Shown: positions 25,953-34,148 of the stretch, piece by piece
How the letters are laid out: every line of letters begins with the position of its first letter
Position numbering within the stretch: the stretch's first letter is position 1
DNA from: Kiritimatiellota bacterium
GTDB lineage: Bacteria > Verrucomicrobiota > Lentisphaeria > Oligosphaerales > JAADHN01
Assembly (NCBI GenBank): GCA_013151865.1
Contig: JAADHN010000009.1
Span: 1 to 50,088 of the forward strand
Reading direction: 5' to 3'
Length of the DNA stretch: 50,088 nt
The notes under the pieces: model-generated
Seen by the model: the letters and a program-made list of their open reading frames with translations, nothing else
What the model was told of the DNA's origin: nothing
The model's database searches: none
Made by a program: the position numbers and the translations under genes

Positions 25953-27755
25953 TCATGGACGGACTGCTCGGTCTTTGGTCACGATTCGGATGTCGTCGAT
26001 CCAGAGTTCGCCGACGTCCCCGTCCCAGTACAGGTTGACGCGACAACGTGTGTTCTTACCGGGCTGGTCCACCATTTTGAAAGTGACGCTGCGGCGACGC
26101 CATCCGGAATCTCCCGACGGCAGTTTCAGCGCCGGAGAACTCCAAGTCCAGCCCTGGTTGGCCAAGAGGATGCCGTAAGGACTTTTCTTGGCCAGGCCTT
26201 TGGTCTTGACCATAGCCGAGAGCGTGTACTCTCTGCCGGGCTCGAAGGTGAGAGGTGCATCCTGAAGAAACCTCGTCCGCTTGCCGTCCAGCTTGAGATG
26301 GAGGCAGTGTTTCCCGCGAAACGCGCCCTTGTCGACCACGGATACGGCCTCGAGGTGATTCGAGTTCCGCCAACCGCCCCGCCAGCCGACCGGGGCGCCG
26401 TCCCGACGCAGGGTCTCGAAGTCCTCGCTCATCACGATCTTGGGCGGGGCGCCCTGCGTGCGTTGGACGAGCTTGCGCATCACCGGGGGCGGAGTCAGTT
26501 CAAAAGCTTCTTCCATGTACGGCTGGATCTCGATGAAGTTGAATGTGAGTTCCCGACCGATAGGACCGCCGGGTTCGGTCGGCGTCCGCCAGTCGGAAAT
26601 GACCAGCCTCGCGGTGCTCCCTTCGGCCCGGAACACGCGCCAGTGGAAGTTCTGCCAAAAGCGATGATTCCGGTTGAACCGCCCGATGCTTTGAATGCTG
26701 GAGAACTGGTCCTGGAACCCGCGCTCCCCCCCCGGCAGGGGCGCAGCGCCCTCGATGCGGACCGAGACGGCGTGGAGCACGCGGGCTTGGCTGATGCCCT
26801 GGAGCAGATTCCGACGGTCGCCTGTATAAAACCTGAGCGAGTAAAGTCGGCCGGGCGTCAGACGTCCGATCTCCTGGCTGAACGTATTCGGTGCGGCCGC
26901 GCTGCGTCTGGCGACCAAGAAATGGTCGCCCTGCCCGGCGGCGGCCCGATACCGCCCCTCGAGCACGCCGTACCCGGCAAACGAGTCGACGAACATACTG
27001 CCCGCCGCCGCAGGCTCCAGCGTCCAATGCTTCGTGCCTTCATCGAAGTCCGGGTTCAGGATGTGACGCAGCACGTAGGGATGATTCGACAGCGGATCGG
27101 TACGCCCTTCGATGCCGTAATGCCGCAGCAGTCGGCCGGTCCAGAGCAGAGTTTCCGGGTCGAAGTAGTTGGATCGGTACGGCTGCACTCCCCAGAGGCC
27201 GAAGAAGACCGGATTGTCGGCCAGTATCTGGAATTGGCGATCCAAGTGCACCTTGAAGTCGACCGTCGGAGAGGTGTTCGTGGTGCAGTACGGCAGGGAT
27301 GCGTGCATCAACGTAACAATCATCCGGCGTACGCTGCCCGGCAGGGCCGCCTCCCACCCCTTGGCCGAATCCACGAGTCGTTTGCGAATGTTCTCCATGC
27401 TCTCAGCCTCGTTCTCGCGTTCGGCGATGTACCATTCTTCGGAAAAGGGCCAGCCGGCGGCCAGGACGGTCCTGATGAACGCATACCCGCCGCTGGAGTG
27501 ATACACCCCGGGGACAAACGGGATGAACATGCGCCCCTTGAACTGCGGATCTTCAGCCAGGCGGGCGGCGCAACGGCTCAGGGCCAGCCAGGCATCGCGG
27601 GAGAACATGCTCGCCCAGTATTCGTCGCTCTGAATGCCGTCGTAACCGGGGGCGGAATAACCGCGACTGCTCCGCCAGTAGGAATCGGCGGCGGCGGCCG
27701 CCCTGTCCCGGTCGCCTTTTCTCCCGGGATTGCTCTGATTCGCCAGCCAGCACTT
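25953..27755 (-). pseudogene. CBM9-like exported protein, C-terminal part (frameshifted)
   Basis: This frame continues the protein begun at 29574, shifted by one base near 27750. It has no start codon with a ribosome site at the junction, and the sequence reads sensibly from KCWLANQSNPGRKG onward. The bulk (SYWRSSRGYSAPGYDG to about residue 350) is unrecognised, perhaps a catalytic barrel. The last 170 residues (EDFETLRRDGAPVGW to WIDDIRIV) are a jelly-roll carbohydrate-binding module of the CBM4/9 type. Removing one A from the AAA at 27754-27756 joins the two parts into about 1206 residues. It could be a true lesion or a base-call error. Confidence 0.72.
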
Positions 27756-29574
27756 TCCGCCGCCACGCGGCGTGCGCTTCGGGATACTCGCGCAGGCTCT
27801 CGATGGTGTTGCAGTGCGGCAACATGGCCTTTGCGAGTCTTTCCCACGTGTTTGTCCCAAAGGCGCGGATGTGTGGAGTGGTTTCATGGGCGTTGTAGAA
27901 CAGGGCCGGGATGGCCCGAACGACCAACGATTCCGGCCGGCCCTCGATGTGTAGGGAATGGCGGCCCGCGGGAAGCAAGCGCATGGCTTCGGCGTCCCCC
28001 TTGCCAAGGGGCCGGTTCTCCGCATCAAGCCGAACCGTTGCACCACCGGTAAAGTGGAAGAAGCACCACCCGTGACGCGGATTCATAAACTGAATCTCGC
28101 TGTCTTCCAGCAGGCCGCGCTCCCCGGCGTTCATGAGTTCGCTCACCAGGTTGTTGAGCACGCGGATACGGTGTGCCCCGCCGGGCAGCACTGTGGCCGT
28201 CGCGGAAGTCGACGCCAGTTCCCGGCCGCGGATATCGTGCAAGACAGCCCGCACCTCGTACGCGCCCCACGGGATGTCGGCCGTGGAAATGTTTAACCTG
28301 CTCGTCGGTTTGGCACGCTGCATCGTTCGAGTCGTCACGACGCTTCCAGTGAGGCGTGACGCCAGCGTCACAGTCAGCCGGGAATCGGTGGATTCCGCAT
28401 CGGCGGCATGGACGACAATCCGGATCACGGGCGTTTTGACCGGTCCCATGTCTCGCTGCCAGGGATCGACGATCTCGAGCCGCAGGGGCGACACGACGCT
28501 TCGAAACACCGGGCCGAACATGGCCGCACTGATGCTTGAACGGGCGTACGTTTCGCCGGTCGCCGCGTCCGTGACCGTAATTGCGCGCGCCGTTAAACGT
28601 GGCTGAACATAGAGGTCGGTCCTGTGGGCAAACAGCGGCTCCCAACGAACGGTCTCCAAGGGAACCTCGATGGGTGCGTCCGGCGCGAGAACAATCACTT
28701 TTCCCGGGCCCGACGACGGGCCCGCGCGCTCGACGGCGATCCGGACCTTCCTGAGGCGGCCGGTCCGGTTGCGGACCGCAGTGCTCAGCACGGCTTCACG
28801 AAGGACGCCATTGAATCGAGTCCGGAGTTTGGCCGGTCCGAAGGTGTAGCAGTACTTTCGGAAATCGACCTCGATCCCGTGCACGGTGACGAACTTGCCC
28901 GCCTCGTTGAAAGCGCCGCCGGTCGCGAGCGCCGACATTTCGGCCGGGGCCTTCGAGTCGCGGGCGACGTTCAACCCCCAGATGCTCCCCGTTTTTTCCG
29001 TCAGGCCGAACGTATGGAACGGCGCCGCGATCTCGACCGAGTAGAAGTCGTCGCCTCGATGGACCTTGGCGATCCATCCGCCGTTCCAGTCTCTGTCCGT
29101 CACGGCCCCGGCCTGGGTTCGCGCACCGTCCCAGGTAGCGCCATACGCGTTGACGCAGAACTGGTAGTAGTTTTCGCCGCTCTTGCCGGGATCGACCATC
29201 ACCTCCACGTGATCGTCGCCGAACAAACCACTGTCGTGAGGCCTGACGGCGCCTTTGATTTTCGAGCCCTTCTCGCTGAAGCAAGTTACGCCGATGTACA
29301 GATTGCGGTCGTCGTAGCAGATCCGCGCCTCGGTCCGAAAGGCCGACGGTGCGCCGGATCGATAGATCGAGAAACGGGTCGCCGGCCGCGCGTTCCGCCA
29401 GCAGGCGTCGTTGAGCCTCCCGTCAAGGGTCGGCGGGGTTGCCGCTCGCAGTGCCTGTATCGGCGGCGGCGCACCGGTCGCGGTTGCGCCGACGGCGAAG
29501 ATTGCCGCCAACAGGAGGATCGGTGCGCGTGCGGATTCCGCAAACTCTGCGGGGATCAAGCCGAATATTTTCAT
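27553..29574 (-). CDS. CBM9-like exported protein, N-terminal part (frameshifted)
   Basis: The start at 29574 has GGGAGG upstream. A signal peptide (hydrophobic 18-33, cleavage near ATA-TGA) is followed by a CBM9-type carbohydrate-binding module (40-230: PTLDGRLNDACW, LYIGVTCFSEKG, GDDHVEVMVDPG). Beta-sandwich segments follow to about residue 600. After about residue 608 (27750) the frame degenerates into Arg-rich sequence until a stop at 27553, while the neighbouring frame takes over, so the real product probably continues in 25953-27755. CBM9-like domains bind ends of xylan, cellulose and related glycans, so a role at the cell surface or periplasm is likely. Confidence 0.8.
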   Translation of the reverse strand: MKIFGLIPAEFAESARAPILLLAAIFAVGATATGAPPPIQALRAATPPTLDGRLNDACWRNARPATRFSIYRSGAPSAFRTEARICYDDRNLYIGVTCFSEKGSKIKGAVRPHDSGLFGDDHVEVMVDPGKSGENYYQFCVNAYGATWDGARTQAGAVTDRDWNGGWIAKVHRGDDFYSVEIAAPFHTFGLTEKTGSIWGLNVARDSKAPAEMSALATGGAFNEAGKFVTVHGIEVDFRKYCYTFGPAKLRTRFNGVLREAVLSTAVRNRTGRLRKVRIAVERAGPSSGPGKVIVLAPDAPIEVPLETVRWEPLFAHRTDLYVQPRLTARAITVTDAATGETYARSSISAAMFGPVFRSVVSPLRLEIVDPWQRDMGPVKTPVIRIVVHAADAESTDSRLTVTLASRLTGSVVTTRTMQRAKPTSRLNISTADIPWGAYEVRAVLHDIRGRELASTSATATVLPGGAHRIRVLNNLVSELMNAGERGLLEDSEIQFMNPRHGWCFFHFTGGATVRLDAENRPLGKGDAEAMRLLPAGRHSLHIEGRPESLVVRAIPALFYNAHETTPHIRAFGTNTWERLAKAMLPHCNTIESLREYPEAHAAWRRKVLAGESEQSREKRRPGQGGRRRRFLLAEQSRLFRPRLRRHSERRILGEHVLPRCLAGPEPLRRPPG

Positions 29575-29646
29575 CGTGCACCCTCCCCCGGGACGAACCG
29601 CATTGCGGCGATCGCCGGACCAACGACTTCGTTGCCGAGTTCGTTT

Positions 29647-29958
29647 TCATTCATCCTTGGGACCTTGGCGCCTTTGCAGGAGTCGATTCTTCAACATCGA
29701 AGCCACCCGCTCCGCGTTGTCGCGGTAGGGGGCCTTATCTTCCGGGAGTCGTATCGATTCCGCCGAAACGGCGTTCGCCCGGAGTCGAAATGCCTGTTCC
29801 ACTTGTCTCGAAACAATCGGAGACGCTGAGGCCCCCTCCGGCCGCGCCGGAATCGTGCAGACGAACCAGACCCAATCCATGATTTCGAAACGAACAATAA
29901 GCGGAAACGACGTTTGCGCCACCCTTTCCCTGCGCAACTCGCGGATTTTCAGATACAT
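29647..29958 (-). CDS. small hypothetical protein
   Basis: 103 residues starting MYLKIRELRRERVAQ, with GGGGCG as a weak ribosome site, and ending in a charged helix (NAERVASMLKNRLLQRRQ). I do not recognise the family. It lies 72 bp upstream of the CBM9-like gene on the same strand. A possible R2 repeat copy (29805-29862) falls inside it, which weakens the case that it is coding or suggests the repeat has been absorbed. Confidence is modest. Confidence 0.45.
   Translation of the reverse strand: MYLKIRELRRERVAQTSFPLIVRFEIMDWVWFVCTIPARPEGASASPIVSRQVEQAFRLRANAVSAESIRLPEDKAPYRDNAERVASMLKNRLLQRRQGPKDE
29805..29862 (-). repeat. dispersed repeat R2, copy 4 (inside a small open frame)
   Basis: Begins GTCTCGAAACAATC and ends GAATCGTGCAGAC, matching both ends of R2 copy 1 read in reverse (GTCTCGAAACAGTC, GAATCGTCCAGAC) with almost the same spacing. 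The middle is diverged. Confidence 0.45.
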
Positions 29959-30056
29959 TACGCGCCCCGCAAAGGACCGGTGCACGCCGGCCCGTTTCCC
30001 GGATGCGCCATGGTGCGCAAAGGCCGACCCGGCCGGCAAATCGGAAAGGATGAGGC

Positions 30057-31859
30057 ATGGACGACAAGCCGCAGGATCGGGCCGAACATTTCCTTCGGAA
30101 CGAAACGCAATTCCACCTCGGGGCGCTGCCCACGGAACAGCCTCACCCCGCCACGCGCGGTCTGGCCGAGATCCTGCAACGCGATGTTGCGGCCGGTATA
30201 CGCCTGCTTCAAAAAGTGGACGGAGATGTGGCTGGCGCCGCGGATCGTGTCGTGCCGAGTGCGGAGTTCGCAGCGCTGGTCGAGGCCATGCTCGAAGCGC
30301 TCGGGTCCGGTGGGCGCATCTGTTTCTCGGGGTGCGGGGCCACGGGTCGACTCAGCATCCTGCTCGAAGCCCGTTGGCGTCGTTTCTGGAGCGACGCCGC
30401 GGACCGCCACGCCGAATATGCCGGCGAATGTCGGCGGATCAGCGACCGGGTTTGCAGCATAATGACCGGTGGGGATTACGCCCTGATCCGGTCCGTCGAG
30501 AACTTCGAGGATTACATCTCGTTCGGTCGGCGGCAGGTCGCCGATCTGGGCCTGGAGGCGGGCGACGTGCTCGTGGCGATTTCCGAGGGCGGCGAGACAT
30601 CCTCCGTCATCGGGACCGTGCTCGAGGCACGTGAGCGGGGGGCGACGGCGTTTCTTGCCTTCAATAATCCGTCCGCCGTCCTGTGCCGAACCGTCGAGCG
30701 CTCTCGCGCCGTGATCGAACGCCCGGACGTGACGGCGCTCGACCTCTCGTCCGGCCCCATGGCCGTGGCGGGATCCACCCGGATGCAAGCGACCACGAGC
30801 GAGCTGCTGTTGATCGGCGCAGCCCTCGAGCAGGCATTGGCACGTTTTCTACCGAACGCACCGGCCCCGGTTGCCGACGAATGGCGCGGACGCATCCCCG
30901 CTCCCGGTGCGTACCCGCAACAATTCCGCAGCTTGCTTGTCGACCTGGAAGCCGATGCGGCGGTCCGGGCCCTTGCCGACTGGGTCGGGCTCGAGTGGGA
31001 GATCTACCGACAAAAGGGATTGGTCACGTATTTCGCCGACGAGTGTCTCCTGGATATTCTCACCGATACCACCGAGCGTAATCCCACCTTCATGCTCCCC
31101 CCCTTCCGAAAATGCGACGACACGATTTCCCCACCCTCGTGGGCCTTCGCCAAAAACCCGCTTCTCCCCACCCCCGAAGTCTGGCGGCGCATCCTGGGGC
31201 GGCCGCCGCGCTGCCTCGCCTGGACGCCCGCGGTCTATGCCGAACTGGGGGCCGCGAACAACATCCGACGCAAGCCGCCCAAGCTCGATGTCGAAGAAAT
31301 CCGGAAGTTCCGGATCGGCTTCGAAGACGATCCGGGACGGGTCGCGCCCGAGGCGAACGCCGCCATCCTCACCGTGCTCGGCGACGAGTGGTCTGCAAAC
31401 CGCGGCGATCCTGTCGGGCTTGAAGCGGCTTTCAGGGGCTGCGCCCGGGCGTTCAGGCTCCGGGTCGCGGCCGTGGTGGGCGGACCCTTCACGCGACAGC
31501 CGCCCCATGCCTGGGACCGGTTGTTCCACATCCCCTGCCGTCTGCCGGATACCCCATTGCAACTTTGGCAGCGTCTGGCGCTGAAGCTGGTCTTCAATAC
31601 CGTCTCGACAGCGACCATGGGGTGCATGGGGCGCTTGGCGGGAAACTGGATGGCGCACGTCGAACCCACCAACAAGAAACTTGTCGACCGTGGGACACGC
31701 CTGATCGCCGAATTGGCCGGCACGGACTATGCAACCGCCTGCCGCACACTGTTCGAAACCGTGGATGACTTGAAACGGACCGTGCCCCCCGACCGGGAAC
31801 GCCCGTCGCCGGTGGCCGTTGCCATCGAAAAACTCCGGCAGGGAACTTCCGGCGAATAA
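30057..31859 (+). CDS. GKRP/MurQ-like protein with two SIS domains
   Basis: 600 residues. The first SIS (sugar isomerase) domain has CFSGCGATGRLS (89-100) and LVAISEGGETSSVIG, the phosphosugar-binding signature of N-acetylmuramate-6-phosphate etherase (MurQ) and glucokinase regulatory protein. The second, C-terminal SIS-like half has LKLVFNTVSTATMGCMGRL and VEPTNKKLVDRG, matching the MurQ tail (VQATNEKL-type). The double-length form matches the GKRP architecture rather than the about 300-residue MurQ. It probably binds or acts on phosphosugars in the cytoplasm. The ATG at 30057 follows AAGGATGAGG. It is a single gene between opposite-strand blocks. Confidence 0.85.
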   Translation: MDDKPQDRAEHFLRNETQFHLGALPTEQPHPATRGLAEILQRDVAAGIRLLQKVDGDVAGAADRVVPSAEFAALVEAMLEALGSGGRICFSGCGATGRLSILLEARWRRFWSDAADRHAEYAGECRRISDRVCSIMTGGDYALIRSVENFEDYISFGRRQVADLGLEAGDVLVAISEGGETSSVIGTVLEARERGATAFLAFNNPSAVLCRTVERSRAVIERPDVTALDLSSGPMAVAGSTRMQATTSELLLIGAALEQALARFLPNAPAPVADEWRGRIPAPGAYPQQFRSLLVDLEADAAVRALADWVGLEWEIYRQKGLVTYFADECLLDILTDTTERNPTFMLPPFRKCDDTISPPSWAFAKNPLLPTPEVWRRILGRPPRCLAWTPAVYAELGAANNIRRKPPKLDVEEIRKFRIGFEDDPGRVAPEANAAILTVLGDEWSANRGDPVGLEAAFRGCARAFRLRVAAVVGGPFTRQPPHAWDRLFHIPCRLPDTPLQLWQRLALKLVFNTVSTATMGCMGRLAGNWMAHVEPTNKKLVDRGTRLIAELAGTDYATACRTLFETVDDLKRTVPPDRERPSPVAVAIEKLRQGTSGE

Positions 31860-31990
31860 CTCCGGCGCCCCCTCTCTTTTCCGGCGTATCTCCGGCCGCA
31901 CCGCAGAAACCCGGGGATCGCATGACCGGTCCGGTCCCCGTTTCCGGACCCCGTTGGGATCGCTGAGAAGGGCGTTGCTTCCGGACAACG

Positions 31991-32945
31991 TCAGCGCAGG
32001 CCGGAACGGCGGCGCACGTACCATTCGAATGAGGCGAGCAGCAGGACGGCCAACAGCCACGGGACCGTTTCACTGAGGACCACGCGCCGGCGAATAACCG
32101 GCACGTCGCGACTGAGGGGGAGGCGTTGGAGGCCACGCATGGCTGAGTAGGGCCGGAATACGCCGCCGGTGATCCGAGCCACGTCCCGAAGTATGTCTTC
32201 GCGATAGGCGGTGTCCGTGGTTTCGGCCCCGGTCCAGCGGGCAACGAAGTGGGCCGTCTTCCGCAAGGTCTCGTCCGGTCTGCGGACCTCGACGTCCACG
32301 GCGTATTCTCCTGCCTGCTCCGGCCGGAACCACTCGCTGTAGGCGCCGGTGTCCAGGTCCGACGGCTGCAGCACGAGTTCTCTGCGTCGCCCGTCGGGCC
32401 CGGTGACTGCGGCGGTCACACGGGCGTCCGCGGCGGGGCCGTAGTCGCGTCTCAGCACTTTGACCCCGAGTTCGATCTGTTTCCCCGCCGGCATCTTGCG
32501 GCCGTCGAAAGCGACGGAGAACCGCGGCTTGGCCGTCGAACTTAACCAGACGAGAAAGCGGTCCCAGAAGGCTTGGTGCAGGTCGAGTCCGGCTCGACTG
32601 CCGAGGCGCCAGCGCCAGGTATCGCGCAATCCCAGACAGGCGACGCGGCCGCTTCCATACGCCTGCGCCACCAGGAGAGCCCTGCGACCGTCCGGAGTGA
32701 GGAGGGCCGGACGGGCGCCTTTTTTCCACTCGGAGACGATCCAGGCCGGGACATTCGGGGGCAGGTACGGTCCGGGCGGCCCGGTCAGGACGCCGTCCGG
32801 GTCTTTTCGGAAAATGAACCCGGGGACCAGCACGAGGGGAAGGCGGCGAGAAGACTGTTCGACGCGGCCGACCAGAACCGGCAGGAGCGCGAGAAGGTCC
32901 GGGGGCAGCGTGTCGGTCGCCCCGATGCAAAGCAGCCCCCCCCCC
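31991..32945 (-). pseudogene. vWA membrane protein, C-terminal part (third frame)
   Basis: Continues the protein of 32785-34148 after the G10 tract at 32945-32936, reading LLCIGATDTLPPDLL onward. It contains the rest of a class-I-glutamine-amidotransferase-like domain, an immunoglobulin-like sandwich (PRFSVAFDGRKMPAG to EYAVDVEV) and a C-terminal membrane helix (VPWLLAVLLLASFEWYV). The frame has no start codon or ribosome site at the junction, so it needs a frameshift or an extra G upstream to be expressed. Confidence 0.72.
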
Positions 32946-33894
32946 GTCGGCTCACAAAACGGCGTATCGTCTTGCGCACGGGAGCGTTCAATCGGCCCAG
33001 GAACGAGGCGTCGGCCACAATCGCGTCGAAGCGATTCAGAGCGTCGGCGCTTCTCGGGAAGTCTTTCGGTTCGCTGCCGGGATCGAACCCCGCATGATAC
33101 CAGGCGTCGGGCGCCATTCGGATCGCGGCGGCCAAACTGAGCTGCCGGTTGGCGCCGGCGGCCATTCTCAGGAACTTGTATTCCCAACCCAGGCGGTCGC
33201 CCAAGTATAGAACATGAAAGACGACCGGATCGGTAATCTCCACTCCGGTGTAGTCCACGTCCGTCTCCGGGCGGATGTCTCCGGAAACGTGCTCGACTCG
33301 GACAGCGTAGGTCTTGAACCCCGCATGAGCGGGAGTCACCCGAAAAGTCTCGGTCAGCTCGGCGGCGCCGGGACGGAGGGCGACGGCCCGGGTCTGCAAC
33401 TGCCGCCCGCCCTCGGTGAGAACCAGGCGCGTCGCGATCTTCTGCGGCAGGGTGTTTCGCAGGCACACGTTCAATTCCAGGGGGCGTCCGGCGGGGGACC
33501 GTGCCGGGGCTGGCGCGAACCGGACGGCAACGTCCCCGCTGCGCCCGACCCCGCCGGTGCCCACGACGCTTACGGGGATGCCCTGCTGCCTGAGCTGTTT
33601 GGCGGCCTGGGTAGGAGGGAGACCTTCATTGCTGTGCCCGTCGGAAAGCAGCAGAACGGCGCCGAGCGGCAGGTTGGGAAACTCGGCAGGGGTGGCCAGA
33701 AGGACGTCCCCCAATGCGGTGTTTCCCGGCAGGATCGCCGAACGCGGTCCGAACGCCGGCTTGAGACTGTCGGCGAACATGAAGGGACGAAAGCGGTAAA
33801 GCGCGCTCAGACGCTGGACCAGTTCTCGAGCGTCAACGCCGGAGGCCGCCTCGAAGCGGCTTGTCTGCGGCGGGGGGCAATCCCGGGTCTTCAT
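32785..33894 (-). CDS. vWA membrane protein, middle part (second frame)
   Basis: Starts at ATG 33894, which overlaps the TGA of the preceding fragment (ATGA). It carries the remainder of the von Willebrand A domain (MKTRDCPP, then AVLLLSDGHSNEG and IPVSVVGTGG), a beta-sandwich region and the first half of a GATase1-like domain (FDAIVADASFLGRL). After the G10 tract (32945-32936) the frame becomes nonsense until a stop at 32785, and the true continuation is in 31991-32945. One additional G would restore the frame. Confidence 0.75.
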   Translation of the reverse strand: MKTRDCPPPQTSRFEAASGVDARELVQRLSALYRFRPFMFADSLKPAFGPRSAILPGNTALGDVLLATPAEFPNLPLGAVLLLSDGHSNEGLPPTQAAKQLRQQGIPVSVVGTGGVGRSGDVAVRFAPAPARSPAGRPLELNVCLRNTLPQKIATRLVLTEGGRQLQTRAVALRPGAAELTETFRVTPAHAGFKTYAVRVEHVSGDIRPETDVDYTGVEITDPVVFHVLYLGDRLGWEYKFLRMAAGANRQLSLAAAIRMAPDAWYHAGFDPGSEPKDFPRSADALNRFDAIVADASFLGRLNAPVRKTIRRFVSRRGGGCFASGRPTRCPRTFSRSCRFWSAASNSLLAAFPSCWSPGSFSEKTRTAS

Positions 33895-34148
33895 ATACTG
33901 GCGGAACAGTCCGTGAGCAGGGCGACCCGGAACCGACTCGGGTCGGGCCGCTCTTTCTCCCGGTACGGCCGAAGCAGGAAAAGGAAGATCAATACAGCCG
34001 CGGCCATGCGAAGCGCAAAGATGAGCGCCCGCCGGCCCGGCTGGAGAGCCGTGCGAAGTCGGTGCGCCGTCAGGGCGAGTGCCGCTCCCAGGACAATCAG
34101 CCAAGCCCAGAGAAACAGCGGTGGCGAAAAGGGTTGAAACCCGATCAT
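33891..34148 (-). CDS. vWA membrane protein, N-terminal fragment (first frame)
   Basis: 85 residues: MIGFQPFSPPLFLWAWLIVLG, two membrane helices (13-29 and 46-60), then the first strand of a von Willebrand A domain ending VALLTDCSAS, where DxSxS is the metal-ion (MIDAS) motif. The frame stops two codons later at TGA (33893-33891), and the next frame continues the motif with Met-Lys. The start overlaps the stop of the coiled-coil gene (ATGA, 34148-34145), so the pair is translationally coupled. Intact relatives in Planctomycetes are single membrane proteins of about 700 residues. Confidence 0.75.
   Translation of the reverse strand: MIGFQPFSPPLFLWAWLIVLGAALALTAHRLRTALQPGRRALIFALRMAAAVLIFLFLLRPYREKERPDPSRFRVALLTDCSASI

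Noticed and set aside
25668-28052. Long antisense open frame (794 codons) across the CBM9-like gene
   Set aside because: Same mirror effect; the protein is low-complexity and lacks any domain.
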